From: Tetragonia tetragonoides
Lineage: Eukaryota; Streptophyta; Magnoliopsida; Caryophyllales; Aizoaceae
Assembly: GCA_038025085.1 (NCBI GenBank)
Contig: CM076141.1
Span: 17,734,001-17,798,000, forward strand
Direction of reading: 5' to 3'
Length of the DNA stretch: 64,000 bases
Of the stretch, positions 33,415 through 45,689 are shown in pieces. Below the pieces are notes generated by a model. It was not told the DNA's origin, did no database searches, and saw only the letters and a list, made by a program, of their open reading frames with translations. Every line of letters begins with the position of its first letter. Within the stretch, counting starts at the first letter, position 1. A program made the position numbers and the translations under genes.

Positions 33415-34294
33415 AAAACACATTTCAAATATGAAAAACCAAAAAGGTAAACAAGTGAGTACAATACCCAAAGTGCTCAGCAGTGGAAGGTTCCCCCAAA
33501 GCTGCCAATCACCCATCAACTTGTTTGGCAAAAAATATAGATCATCCTCCCGTAAGAAGTTAAGAAGGACCTTCCATTGTTCTCATCAAAATTGTTCTCT
33601 ATGGTCAAGAGGAAGAAAAATAGTAGTATGCTGAATTATATAGACTATAAGATGTAGATACTGGCTGGATAATTCAGAATGCAAGGGGTTTTGTCTTTAT
33701 TGTTGCATTATAATGTTAGAATGCCACGAGTTCTATGAAATCAAACAATACATTATCTTATGAATATAGCAAGGGTAAGGTGGGCCTGAAACTATGTTAT
33801 ATAGACTATAGTTCTGTGTTAAATCTAGTCTAATTTCCTTTACATAAGCTACAAGATGCTAATGGGGTATAGTTCCTTGAACACATCTCATCTGGAGTAA
33901 AAATTTGGCTGCCTTGCTATTGCATGCCAGCTTTGAATCTCTATGTGTTCGTCATTCTGCATTTCTTGTAACCTGATATTCTTTAATTTCCTTTGGAGAA
34001 ACTAGACAAGACAAACAGTACCACTAAATAATTATTCCCTTCATTCTAGCTATTTTCACCTTCCTGCTTTTAGAAACATTTATGATGCTGAGTCTTCCTT
34101 TGATATTCCAAACAGGACAAAATTGTCAGAACTTCTCTTGTTCATAGTGCAACTAGCCGTGAACTGTTTGTTCAATAATTTCCCAGTTCATTCTGCTATG
34201 TAGTCAAAAAAAAAAAAAACTATGTGAAAAAAGTAAAGAAATTAAAGGACTGTTTGTCCTTTCTGATTCCTATATATATATTTTTATGGTGGAA
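33415..34294. other. Intergenic region
   Basis: No gene recognised between the LTR element and the first glutaredoxin. The sequence before the glutaredoxin stop codon is its likely 3' untranslated region. Confidence 0.4.
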
Positions 34295-34618
34295 CTAATT
34301 TGTTCTGTTCCAAATCCATATAGCGCCAGCATCCATCAGCATAGGCACGAGTTTGCCTTGGACTTGAAGGCTGATGACATCATTAGCTCCTCCTACAAGC
34401 TTTTGACCTATGAACACGGCTGGTACACTTGGCTTACACCCTAGCTTTTGCAGTGCTCGATCTATTTCCCTTCCATTAGGAAGTTCATCAAGCTCATAAA
34501 CTGTTGGGTTTGCTCCATAACTGGTTATAAGTTGCTTCATGGAATGGCTCATACAGCAGGAGTTCTTGCTGAAGATAACCACCGGCTTGTCTTCCACTAG
34601 ACGTCGTACTGTATCCAT
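34295..34618 (-). CDS. CC-type glutaredoxin (GRXS2/ROXY-like), copy 1
   Basis: This intronless gene encodes a 107-residue plant-specific class III glutaredoxin. Such proteins bind glutathione and act as cofactors of TGA transcription factors in development and nitrogen/stress responses. The CCMS active site is at Cys21-Cys22 in SKNSCCMSHS; the glutathione-binding parts are VPAVFIG and GGANDV near residues 70-85. The paralogues at 39464 and 45381 end AIWV, but here the protein reads through the equivalent point and ends IWIWNRTN, an apparent C-terminal extension of a few residues. CC-type members often end ALWL, a motif linked to TOPLESS binding, which is altered here. The ATG at 34618 begins the conserved MDTVRRLVE N terminus. 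First of a tandem array on the minus strand; a TATA box lies about 130 bases upstream. Confidence 0.92.
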   Translation of the reverse strand: MDTVRRLVEDKPVVIFSKNSCCMSHSMKQLITSYGANPTVYELDELPNGREIDRALQKLGCKPSVPAVFIGQKLVGGANDVISLQVQGKLVPMLMDAGAIWIWNRTN

Positions 34619-34744
34619 AACACTGGTAACAAAAGAAGGGAAAGGTTTTAGGAAACAAATCGAGAATTTTGGTCTTATGTATGTTCAGGTGTAGTGTGTA
34701 GAATAACCAATGGATTTTTCTGTCAGGAGATTGAATTGTAGGCC

Positions 34745-34753
34745 TCTATTTAT
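34745..34753 (-). promoter_or_regulatory. TATA box of glutaredoxin copy 1
   Basis: TATAAATAG on the minus strand, about 130 bases before the ATG. All three intact glutaredoxin copies share this same core in a similar position. Confidence 0.65.
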
Positions 34754-37700
34754 AGAGAGAGCTGGTAGTGGATTGTTTTGCAAATCTTAATTTACGGATA
34801 AGGAATATCAAATAATGCTGGAAAAAAGTAATCCTTTTTCTTTTCTTGATTCATTCCATCTCTCGGTGATGTTGTAAAATGTTCTGTGTTGCGTCATTCA
34901 TCACTGCTGTGCATGATATTGATATAGAGTAGCAATTTGTGAGTCAGAGCATATATTTTTAGATATGGTTCCTTGTGTACTAGGACTTGAAATATTGTTG
35001 GTTTGTTTGATGAAGGATAACCTTAATAATGACAACTACTGATTTGATGACAGTTAATATAATGGCCTGTTTCTTATCTAACATCACTGATCACCTTCTA
35101 TATTCTCGTCAGTATGTATTGTTATTTTTATTTTCATATAGTGAGTGCAAACAGTAGTTGGATCAATGATGCAGAAAGCTCACAGTTGCTTGAGGCACCG
35201 CACAACAAATTAAAAGAAATACTCAATGAAAATTATACGGGTTTCAAAGATGTCTGTTTTACTTTTTCTCTATTTATGTACTGTATTTATCTAATTTTTT
35301 TGGGTTTGTGCGCGGGCCGGGGTTGTACTTGTACGTCTCTCTTCCCAGATTTTGGCATTTGGCTGAATTCAACAGCTGCAAGGCAACAAAAAGTTCATCA
35401 TAGGAAACTAGCAGATAAATATTGGTGAAAGAGTAAGACGCACATGCAGCCATAAACTTCTCTTGACTGGAGAAGGAAATATCGTGGTAACCTGCAGCCT
35501 ACTGGACTGTATACTCTTAGGCCATTGTCCCTCGTATGTCATAGTTAGTGTAATGTATTTGAATTACGAATCGTCTTCTGTTCATTCTGTTTGTCCTTTT
35601 CTTTTTTCCTTATGCATATTATTATCCCCCTTTCAGAAGTCCAGTGAAGCACTAAGATATTAGTACTCAGCAGTAACAAGTAGATAGCTGTTAATGTATT
35701 TGACTACTCAAGTTACTAGCTGGTAAAATAAGTATGTCTGATACCTGCTGAAGAAAAGTACACGTAAGGTAAAGTGTCTTATGAGAACTTGTCTGTTTCT
35801 GTGAATCATAAATTGTATTAGTAAATCTAAGCCACATCAAATTGCACCAAACCAAACCGAACCAAACACCACCTTATGGTAAATAGACTTTTCAATGAAA
35901 TATAGGTACTCTGGATATTTGCATAGAATTCAATTGATTTGATATTTGTGGTACATTTGCGATTATAGCTTTTAAACTTATGCAGAGATTACCCAGATTC
36001 CATTGCAATTTTTGTCACCGAATGGCCACATACTTACAGTCTGTGGGCAAATTCCCATGCTCGACAATATGCTCTATCTATAACATTTGTATAACCAGCT
36101 CAATGTCTTGCCAAAGGCCAAATTTGTTTCCCACTTTCTGTGACAAGCTAGGGACAACTGGCCTTCTCTGCAAAGCACAGAAAGCTACTGTTCCATTCAC
36201 AGATTCCATGTACCCATTTTGCATCACCAAAGAGCCTCTTGCTCTTTCGATATCAAAGTCCAGATATAGTTTTTTGGCCTTTAACTTGGTTTTTGTTTGC
36301 TCAATCTCGGATAAGTGTTTTATGTGCTATTTCCTGGATGAATTTTTTGTATTATTTTTTTTGATCTCGATTGCTGTTTTATTGATTCATTGTTATGTTT
36401 GAACTTTTATTATTAGGTTTAAAGCTCTTCACCTTTTCAATTGGCTAATAAAGTACCATTTGACTTAGTTTGTTTACTGATCTGAGGTGTGATAATTTTA
36501 CTTCTTTTGTATTTGATATATCTCTACCTCTTTAATAAATAACCAGTGTGTAAGTGTCTAAGTGACATTGTTTTTGATGTTATGAAAGACTATGCATACA
36601 TAGATGAAGGCACTGTACGGAACATTTGCCAATTTCATATATAGTTGGTTGTCAACTTATCTGATGTCAAAAAGAGAACAATGCAAGATCGGCTCCTCGC
36701 ATCCCATACACATATCAGAATAGGCCCCTGACATGTGATGATGTACAAGTTGCCAAAGTTGGTGATCCATCATCTCTCTCTACCTTTCTAGAGAGCTCAT
36801 TGGTGAGTTGTTGCTTTGTAAATGTTCTGGATGCTATAAAGAGAGATTCTTATTCTTGGTCCAGAAGAAAAGATATACTCATTGTGGCATAAGTAATAGC
36901 TTAATATAAGTTACTGCTTTTCTGCAAGCATTCTTATCACTTCTGCTTCAAAATCTTCTTAACTTTTTGACATCAGATCATGATATGCAGGACATCTTTT
37001 TTCGTACAGCAGATTCCCCGTTGGACGTGGCATCTTATTACAGGTACAGGTGGTCACGTTTTTGATCTTTCTAATGGCCATGGGTGAGTGATTCAATTTT
37101 TGTCATGGCCTTCACTTTCTTGTTTTTTCTGTGGAAACTGCTAGATATGATCACAGTCAGGTGCTTCCAGAAGTCGTTCCATTTTCCAGAGCTATATGTC
37201 CGTTATTGCTTATGTATCTAATGAACTTTATAGTAGCAGCATACAGGCTAATAAACGTTTTATGGTTGTCTGAAATTGGTAATCTGAAAGGATGTTCTGT
37301 TTAAACAATCCCTAATCTCGGCAATTTGATTTATCAAAACCCTTTCGTGTTGTTATATTTCCTGTGAAGTCTATAAGTAGCAGACCCGGCCCTGATATGG
37401 AGCACTTGAACAATAAACTCGTTTCTTGGAAGATCGATATAAATTAAGGTCCAACCCTTCCTAGAAGGTGGGGAAGTGACAGTAATTGAATGATCTTTGA
37501 AATGGACAAGTGCTTTGTGGCGTTTGTTTTGGTAGCTACTTTGAAACTGTAGCTGAATCCTCTTATTATGAATTAAATGAGAATCAATTATCCAAACAAA
37601 AAAAGGTGTAGAAGAGAAAACTTCTCTGACAACTGAAACATTAGCTGAGGGATATGTGCTCAATGCTCATTGATCATGAAAACTCTTGCATATTAACTGA

Positions 37701-39463
37701 TAAACAAGGAAGAGAGAAAGGTCAAAATGCATTTAAGTCTCAGTCCAATTTCGACATTGCAAAATTGTGTTCCATATGAAAGATATAAAGCTGGTTCAGC
37801 AGCATCGAATCGAGGCAACTGGAATTACGTTAGATAGTCAACAGTACAGTTTTTGGTGGCAAATTCAACAACCCTTAATATTTCATGATCCCTTACAAGA
37901 TTAGCAAGATCATGTGCATTTTCGTTCCAAGTTCCTGTTGGCCAACCCTTAAGCCTTAGATGGAGGATAAGATTTCAGTCTCCTAGCCCAAGCACGTACT
38001 TGGTGGTCTTTGTTTCACATGGCCAAAGTGTTGCAGCGGCATCACTTCTATATATCTTATATATGTTTGGTCTTTGTTTCACATGGCTCTACACTTTGTG
38101 GCCACGTCCATGTAACAAAGCCGTTGGCTCTTTTTAGAAATTCACCAAAACGTCGCCTGGAAAAAACATACACCTGTTCATATCATTTTGACTTGTGTTT
38201 CTTGAGTTCATTAACATTAAGGGATAAACGGAAGGAGCTTGAAGCCAATTTTCTGATCTACTTCATTCAATATCTATAGAACATCTCGTTACGCGGTTAC
38301 ATAGCATTGTGCTCCAGCCTCCATCTGTCCATCATACATGTAGCTTTTAACCTGAAAATCACAGTAGGAATACTCCTTTCTATCTACAAGTCTCGAAAAG
38401 ATCTCAGGTCCCAGGGAATTTGGTGGTAAATACTTCTGTCCATATGATATGACCGAGAAAAATTACTGGAAGGATAGACATTTACTATTGTAAAGTGCTG
38501 TTCTTCTTGTCTTCTTTAGATGAACCTAATAAGTAAATTGAATTTGGCCCCATATATAGAGAGTCAGGAAAAGAACCATCATCGATGTAACATAACTACT
38601 GTACTCACCTTACTTACTAATACCTCTCTGACTTGACGCCTTATGTTATGCATATGACCAGAGGGAAATCTTTTTAGTGAAGAAGGTTAGACCACAAAGA
38701 CATCGCTCATCATGCTCAGGATCTATTACAATGTCGACACTCAAGTGATTCGAATTGCTGTAGCAAGCCTCTTTGGAGCACAGTTTCAGGTCCTGACTGT
38801 CAGCTACTTAAAAAAGCAGAAAGGTAATTATCTTTTTTCTCGTTTTCTCTTGTTTGAGTGAAGTTCTTGGTAAGTTTTTTTTAATGACATCCCTACTTAT
38901 GATGCATTCTTAATTTCTTCATTTACTGCCATTGTCTTTATATAGGTTGGATGCTGTAATCTTGTTATATTATGTTTGTGTGGGTTAACGGAAAAATTTA
39001 AATAGCACAAAAACGAACTGCAAGTTAGGGGATCAGTTTTTTCTAAATACAAAGACTATATACACAAATAGCTTGCTAGTTGCCAATGATACGTACTGCA
39101 AAACATACACAGAAGCTCCTGAAATTGCCGCAGTTCCGTGGGAGCAAGTGAAGGCAAGAACATAACATGGTCCAACAAATAATTAGGATTACTGGATGCA
39201 ATCAGTTTAATAATGGTATTATACTGTCATTAAATTTAATGTCATTAAAATAATCTTGACAAATGGAACAAGCTTAACTTCTAAAGTTGGGGAATCATAC
39301 ACTCAGATCTACTATGGTCATGAGTTACAAAACTGATTCACTTGTTGATCTCAGGAAGTCTCAACAATAGACAGATTTGGAGCACTCTTTTTAAGGAGGT
39401 TAAAATAAAAAGAAAGTGTAGTGGTCAAATCTGATGTTTTTTTTTTATTATCAAATTTTTACA
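34754..39463. other. Spacer between glutaredoxin copies 1 and 2
   Basis: No gene recognised. Short open frames with weak coding appearance occur at 35148-35260 and 35370-35427 (the latter closing ARQQKVHHRKLADKYW), possibly exon relics of an unknown gene. A 109-codon minus frame at 37334-37663 has no recognised motif. The block at about 36670-37060 is a diverged copy of 43060-43435, indicating segmental duplication along with the glutaredoxins. Confidence 0.4.
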
Positions 39464-39772
39464 TCAAACCCATATGGCTCTAGCTTCCTTCAGCAATGGT
39501 ACTAGTCTGCCTTGGACTTGAAGGCTGATGACTTCTTTAGCACCCCCAATATACTTTTGTCCTATGAATAGGGCAGGAACACTAGGCATTTGCCCCAGTC
39601 TTTGCAATGCTCTGTCGATTTCTTGCCCCTCTGGAGTCTCATCAAGCTCGTAAACTGTTGCATTGGCTCCATAGCTGCTGATAAGTTGCTTCATTGAGTG
39701 GGACATACAGCAGGAAGTCTTGCTGAATATCACCACTGGCCTTTCTTCCACGAAACGCCTTACGGTATCCAT
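39464..39772 (-). CDS. CC-type glutaredoxin (GRXS2/ROXY-like), copy 2
   Basis: 102 residues, no intron, CCMS active site at Cys21-Cys22 (SKTSCCMSHS), glutathione-site residues in VPALFIGQK and GGAKEV, C terminus RAIWV. It is about 5.2 kb from copy 1 and very similar to it, so they are tandem duplicates. Role as for copy 1: probably a nuclear/cytosolic glutathione-binding cofactor of TGA factors rather than a general disulfide reductase. The ATG at 39772 starts the MDTVRRFVEE motif. Its leader carries a 78-bp tandem duplication (39815-39979), which makes the TATA-to-ATG distance about 230 bases rather than the 130 seen in the other copies. Intact and probably functional. Confidence 0.93.
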   Translation of the reverse strand: MDTVRRFVEERPVVIFSKTSCCMSHSMKQLISSYGANATVYELDETPEGQEIDRALQRLGQMPSVPALFIGQKYIGGAKEVISLQVQGRLVPLLKEARAIWV

Positions 39773-39814
39773 ATCACAGAGGCTTAAAGTGTTTGGTATT
39801 CTTTTTCTGATAAA

Positions 39815-39979
39815 AGAGTTTCAGGAAACTAATTAGATGAGAGAATGAAGTTTTTGGGAAACTTCTGAATAGCTTGTTGTTTGTCCTGAAAAAGAGTTTC
39901 AGGAATGAGAAAACTAATGAGAAGAGAAAATGTAGTTTTTGGGAAACTTCTGGATAGCTTGTTGTTTGTCCTGAAAAAT
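39815..39979 (-). repeat. 78-bp tandem duplication in the leader of glutaredoxin copy 2
   Basis: Units starting at 39815 and 39893 share AGAGTTTCAGGAA, GTTTTTGGGAAACTTCTG and ATAGCTTGTTGTTTGTCCTG with a few differences. The array lies between the TATA box (about 40002) and the ATG (39772), so it is in the predicted 5' untranslated region. Confidence 0.85.
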
Positions 39980-39997
39980 TTGAGCTACTATGACCAT

Positions 39998-40006
39998 CTA
40001 TTTATA
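39998..40006 (-). promoter_or_regulatory. TATA box of glutaredoxin copy 2
   Basis: TATAAATAG on the minus strand, about 230 bases before the ATG because the leader has been lengthened by a tandem duplication. Confidence 0.6.
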
Positions 40007-40330
40007 CAGGATGTGTGGGCAGGTTGATGGTATTCCTTACATTCTAACTTTATCCTAAAGGATAATAGAGAATTATCCTGAAATATAACCTTATTCCCCA
40101 ATGCTCACACCATAGGTTACTATGACTAATTACACTGAACTTTTCCAGCAGCTGCTTGTCTGATAGACATTTTTCTCTGTGGGGGACAAAGAGCCAGCTT
40201 ACTAACCCCACGAATCTAAAATCCTCCGGCCTGTACCTTACATTCGCCAACTGTCACGGTTACTCTTCTAAGAAGTTACTGTTAAACCAAGATAAGCCAA
40301 AAAGGAGTTAGAACATTTAGACAGAAAGAA

Positions 40331-40432
40331 TCCCCGGAGGTCCCAGGTTCGAGTCCCCTCAAGGCCACTGGAGGTTATCCTGGTCGTTAACTTCAGGGCC
40401 CATGGGATTAGTCAAGCAAAAGCAAAAATATC
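40331..40432 (+). mobile_element. SINE-like insertion, 5'-truncated, with 13-bp target duplication
   Basis: A 102-bp segment is bounded by the perfect direct repeat TAGACAGAAAGAA (40318-40330 and 40433-40445). It holds a polymerase III B-box, GGTTCGAGTCC (about 40343-40353), followed by a CTCAAGGCCACTGGAGG- and GTTAACTTCAGGGCCC-like body known from plant tRNA-derived SINEs. The A-box half is missing, so it is a truncated copy. It has no tRNA cloverleaf. Confidence 0.75.
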
Positions 40433-40445
40433 TAGACAGAAAGAA

Positions 40446-43400
40446 AGAAGAAAACTGCATGATGCCAGGAGAATATAACTACCTATATACGTATGTGTTA
40501 ACTGCTAAGACATAAGTAACATAAATTGTATAGGACTGTTAAGCACGTACAACTTCATGGTAACTATTCCAGCTCCCAAAGAAAGAATGATGCTTAGTAG
40601 GTTAGATAGGAATTTGGTTTTAAACACGTATTTGCTTCTCATTTACTGTTCTTTGATTTCTTCAGTATCCTCCTCCTCCAACAACCACCACCTAGAATAA
40701 TCCCGCTGAGACCGGGATCTTGGGAGGTCCAGTTGCCTATCATTGTCCTACATTCGCCACAAAACCCGTCAAGGGTGAAATTTCGTGGTGGAAAAAAGTT
40801 GAATAATGTATGAGAATGAAAAGATGTTTGCTAGTTTTGTTGTTAAAGTCGGCCGAACTTAGTTTTGCATTAGCTTAAGTTCGTCTACTTTAGAATCCTT
40901 ACATGATTTAGATTAAGAAAAACCGTGCCATTTAAAATACATTATTCTTTAATAAGGAATTGCTATATGAGTGTATATATAGGTTTCGATCCCTACTATT
41001 ACTGGAGAACATTCAACTGTTAAATTGTGAATACTAATCAAAACTATTACATCTCTTTGTGTTGGCTGTTGGGAAGGGGAAGGGAAGGACTACAAGGACA
41101 GTTTCCTTGTGCTTTCCCAAAGATGACCGTACTGAAAGTAGGATTTCAAGGGGTCCACAGCATTTGATACTTTTATTAGAATTGGATTATTTCGGAACGA
41201 AAGTATTTCCTCAAGTGGCAGGGGCTACAGCAAAGCAGCAATATTTCTTTTTATTTTTTAAAAGTTTTAATTTTTTAAGGGAGCAAATCCACAATGTTAA
41301 GAAAAGGGCATACGTATAATTAATGTGATTTAATATTTTCCTAATGAGATTCTAAAGGGTGCACACACCATTTTAAACCACAAAAAGTCCATAAAAGTGC
41401 CATTATATTATTCCTGACCCTAGATTGAGTAGAAAGCACTGAGTATCTGTGTCGGTTGGGGTGAAATTGTTACTGATGATGCGTATCCAAGACCATACTT
41501 ATTAGCCGCAAGAATGCACAAAAGAACTTTTTTGAAAAGGCATTTCCAGGATAACTTCTCTTTTTTCCTTTAATTTGATGTCATCCAAGGATTTTTCTTT
41601 CGATTTGATAACCGAGAAGGTGACCCACATCAGAGGTGTATGTAGTTGTGCACAAGATTTTTTTGGTGTATAATATCATGTACTGTATCAGATATTCATG
41701 TCATTAAGTACATTTTGTGCCACTTTATGATCATTGTCAAATAGAGAAAAGTTGCATAGTTTGGTCGATCACAACTCAGAAGGGAAAGATGGAGATGAGT
41801 ATTACCTTAATACATAATATAACAAGTACAAAATGCGGCAATTTCACTTGGTCATATGTCCATTTTTGTACACCATAAAGGAACCATCATTTGTCCCGCC
41901 ACTTCTTTTTTTGGTTTTTTTTTTTTCTTTTTTTTTTTCCCTGATTTTCTTTTTGCTTCTTATGATCATAAGTGCAGGGTGCATATCTTATATAATGGAC
42001 ATGAAGCAATACATATACCATGATTGTACGTTGTCGGTAGTTAAGGAGAAGAATTGGTTCCCATGAGAGTGATTCATGAAATCCTTATCATGCATGCATC
42101 CATGTTTAGACGTGATGGAAATGACAAGTAGAGATGGAGGATCAAATGAAATTTGAAGAAGACAAAAGTACTGAGGTACAACTATTCCCTTATTCTGAAA
42201 TTTTGATCCTTTGATTAGACTGCACAAAAAGCTAGGAATAAACCTTAGCATTATCTGGTTATAGTGACTGGATTATGAGAGACAAGTAATAAAAGAAATT
42301 CTCCACATTTAGCACGGTCCTGTTATGTTAGTAGTTCGTGAATTAATGCAATTGAAAGCAAGGACACCCACATTATTCGAGGGCAAAAAGTATTCTCTGG
42401 AAGTAGCTGTAAGTTTACATTGTTACTCTTGCTACTGATGACGAAGATAATTTTTGTGACTAGAAGCATGCTGCTGCTCGTTCTAGATAAATAGAGAGTA
42501 AATGATGATTGATTTCTGTTTATTATTATTGCCAAGAAATAATGATGTTAAAAAGCATCAATAACTAAACTAGCCAAACATTTAACCCCTGGAATATAGT
42601 TAGCTGGCTGGTCCTTCATCGTCAAATTCATGTTGACTAACCATCGTTTAAGATCTAGCTGCTGACTAGATCGATGATGCAAAGCTATCAGTATAGGTTG
42701 GGAAATGGAGTATTGGAGTGCAATGATAAAGTTGAAAGAAAGGAGCACGCAAATAATAAGATAAAAGAAAAAGATTAAGATCCTAAAATTATCTCATGGT
42801 AATTGTAGAAAAAATAACAACTTGATTCCTTGTAGATTGTTCCGAAGATAGTGAAAATGCAGGAGGGCAAGTGTGCTGTTTACATTTCTCATATAATCAG
42901 CTTTCGGCATAGCTAAGGGCCAAAATTTATGGGGACAGTTACCCTCTTCTTCAGAAGGATCACGGTTGCAATATGCTGGCCAATATTGATTTGATGGTAC
43001 GTTTATACGGAAAAAAATGCCAAGTTCAACAAGAGATTCTTACCTTTTCTGATGCAAGAACCAAGGATGGAAGGCCGGTTCCTCGCATTTCAAATAAAGA
43101 TCATTAATCACTTAACTTGTATATTTACTTGTTAGTTGCTGAAGTATCATATCTCCTTTCTCTTTGTGGAAACCCATTGGCCACTCATGCCTTTTCCAAC
43201 TTTCTAGATGCCAATAAGAGGAATTCTCCTAAAAGAAACCAGAACCCAGGGAGCTAGAGATATACTCATTATGATACATGTTTGTTTATACGAATATATG
43301 TTTAATAGAAGCTATAATGGTGCTTTGCCAATGCTTTAACTACGTCGATATGTGTACATAATGACAGGATTTGTAGATTATGACACTGCATAGTAGATTC

Positions 43401-45380
43401 TTCAGTTGGATTTTGGCATCTGATATAGGTGCGTGCGTGTCAGATTTTCATTCTCTCACGCACCTTCATGGTTCACTATTCTGTCTCCTTTTGCTTAGAT
43501 AAACATTTCACTATTCTTTTGTTCTTCTCTACTCTGCCTGAGGTGCATTTTATGCCCTTAACCTCACTTGGCTTTCTCAATTACAAAGAGGTTATACTTT
43601 ATGTACATTCTAAGTCTCCCTTTCCATTATGGTAATCCGTCGCTGCAATCTATTGAACTTTTATACTATAATTAACAAGGTTCTACAGATATCAATTCTA
43701 TACCATGAACCAGAGGATACCAACTTGTTATATGTTATAAATATAAACTATTTGAGATGTTTCATTTGAACACTAGCTGGAATCTAAATTATGACCGAAA
43801 GTTTGAAGCCCAAATCTGATAAGTGAAAACTTTATTAGAATTATTAGATCTCCATAATTTTTTCTTGACAAGATTCTTCTGCTTACCACATAATCCTGAA
43901 TCCATTTTATTAATGGAGCCAATAAATTCACTACTGTTTGGCTTTGGATTAAATGGACTAAATCGAAATGGATGTGTACATTTTTATTATGAAGCTGCCA
44001 ATGGCTGTCACGCTTCAGATCAAGGGTCAAACAGAAATATCCTTTCTGTTTTCACACGGTAAGGATGTGTACTGCCGGAACCTTTTACCCTGGCTGAGCG
44101 GGACCCTCTTTAGAGACATTGGAGTAATGTTGATAAATCTGGCCTTTGGAAGCACCACTAGTCCAACTCTGGATGCTGCATCCTGGTCAATACATCCTGC
44201 TAGCACAAAGAGATGCAACTTCTGTAATATCAGTGCCTAGCTGTGAAGTAGTTAGTACATTTTATTGTGTTCTCTGTACTACTTCATGAAAGAACGTCAA
44301 TTCCTGTGATGTGGAGGGAATTATTTAGAAAGATATGGAGTATCTTGTTGCAGAAGCAATATATTATTGACACAGAGAATTTGTTTATTTATTATTTGTT
44401 TTAGTTAATTTTAAATATGATTAGAGGTGGCCTGGCCTGGACAACGGTTTGAGAGAAAGAGTTGCAAAATCCTGTTTAAATAAAAAGAACCATACAGAAA
44501 AGAGTTCAGAAATGTGACTGGAGAATCCCATCCACTGTGTTCATGAAGAGTAGTGAAAATCCTTGTGTCAGTTGAATGGACCAAAAAAATTAGTCATTTC
44601 CTTAGCAGGAGAAAGTCTTCACTTAACGTACTAATAAGGTGACAGCAAGGCTAACAGTTTTCTCTTCCTAGACGCTTTAAGCTGTTTCTTGGTGGAGCTG
44701 GACATGCAATCCTTGTGTTTGATATTCTTGTCAAGGAAAAAGGATTGCAACTACAAAGACAGAGATTTGAAGACTTTGCTGTCTTTTAGAAGCTATTTTT
44801 AGGAAGATGATAATTTAAACGACATATATAGGTTTACTTGTACTGGAAAATATTTGAAGAAATTTTCTCTTCTGATATTCTAGATGTAAGTTAACTCTCA
44901 TAAGGATCATTACCGTTGATCCCATTGTGCTTGGATAATTTCAGAATGCTGCAGTATTCACATTAAGGTATGTTGTGACATCATAGTATTTTTCTCCAGT
45001 GTAGGGACTTTTAGTGTATCAGAAGCCGCCTTCTGTAATATTGATACAGATACATTGATTAGGAGAATAGTTTTGTAGAAAAGACCATCCATTTACCTTG
45101 ATATAGAAAACATAACAATATATGTTGTTTTGTCGAAGAGACCATCCATATACTGATATACCTTGATATAGAAAACATAACAAACTTAATATTGCTGCTG
45201 ACACTATTGGTTTACATGAATATCCTCTCATTCTACTTTGTAAGAGAGGGGCAAAAAGACAAAGGAGAACTATGGAGCCCAGAAAGCCTAAATGAAATCC
45301 TTTTTAAGATACAAATCTAAATATCAGTGTTGAATAATAGTTATGTTTTTTTTATTTTCCTAGATTTCTGTAGTTTAATT
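40446..45380. other. Spacer between glutaredoxin copies 2 and 3
   Basis: No gene recognised. The block at 43060-43435 is a diverged duplicate of 36670-37060. At 45070-45183 there is a 57-bp tandem duplication (units with GACCATCCAT and CCTTGATATAGAAAACATAACAA). T-rich low-complexity sequence occurs at about 41905-41955. Confidence 0.45.
45070..45183. repeat. 57-bp tandem duplication
   Basis: Units begin GTTTTGTAGAA at 45070 and GTTTTGTCGAA at 45127 and share CCTTGATATAGAAAACATAACAA-type ends. It lies about 200 bases 3' of glutaredoxin copy 3. No function is apparent. Confidence 0.8.
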
Positions 45381-45689
45381 CTATACCCATATAGCTCTTG
45401 CCTCCATCAACAATGGCATGAGCCTTCCTTGGACCTGCAAGCTTATTATTTCTTTAGCCCCACCAACAAATTTCTGGCCTATAAAAACAGCTGGAACACT
45501 TGGCCTGAGTCCTAACCTTTGAAGCGCTTTATCAACTTCTTGTCCATTTGGCAAGTCATCCAGCTGATAAACTGTTGCATTGGCTCCGTAGCTGCTTATG
45601 ATCTGCTTTACTGAGTGGCTTATACAGCAGGAACTCTTAGTGAAGATTACCACTGGTTTCTCTTCCACTAAATGGTTCACCACTTCCAT
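45381..45689 (-). CDS. CC-type glutaredoxin (GRXS2/ROXY-like), copy 3
   Basis: 102 residues when started at the ATG at 45689, chosen because MEVVNHLVEEKP then aligns with the starts of copies 1 and 2; an in-frame ATG four codons upstream (45701) would add MYTA. The active site is CCIS at Cys21-Cys22 (SKSSCCISHS-like context, Met replaced by Ile), and the glutathione-binding residues VPAVFIGQK and GGAKEI are kept. The C terminus is RAIWV as in copy 2. It is more divergent than copies 1 and 2 are from each other (for example QLDDLPNGQEVDKA). Probably a functional glutathione-binding transcriptional cofactor. TATA box about 130 bases upstream. Confidence 0.92.
   Translation of the reverse strand: MEVVNHLVEEKPVVIFTKSSCCISHSVKQIISSYGANATVYQLDDLPNGQEVDKALQRLGLRPSVPAVFIGQKFVGGAKEIISLQVQGRLMPLLMEARAIWV

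Noticed and set aside
35114..35428. 104-codon frame with exon-like parts
   Set aside because: The protein-like stretches are separated by low-complexity hydrophobic sequence and no splice-consistent gene could be built; noted only as a possible relic.
37334..37663. 109-codon minus-strand open frame
   Set aside because: No recognised motif, no clear promoter, and no related sequence in the window; not supported as a gene.
38280..38350. Possible fifth glutaredoxin remnant (TGCTCCAGCCTCCATC word)
   Set aside because: Only a short word resembles the glutaredoxin end; the adjoining sequence does not align.
40331..40432. Possible tRNA gene (B-box GGTTCGAGTCC)
   Set aside because: No A-box, no acceptor stem or anticodon arm; the flanking 13-bp duplication and the body sequence indicate a SINE fragment.
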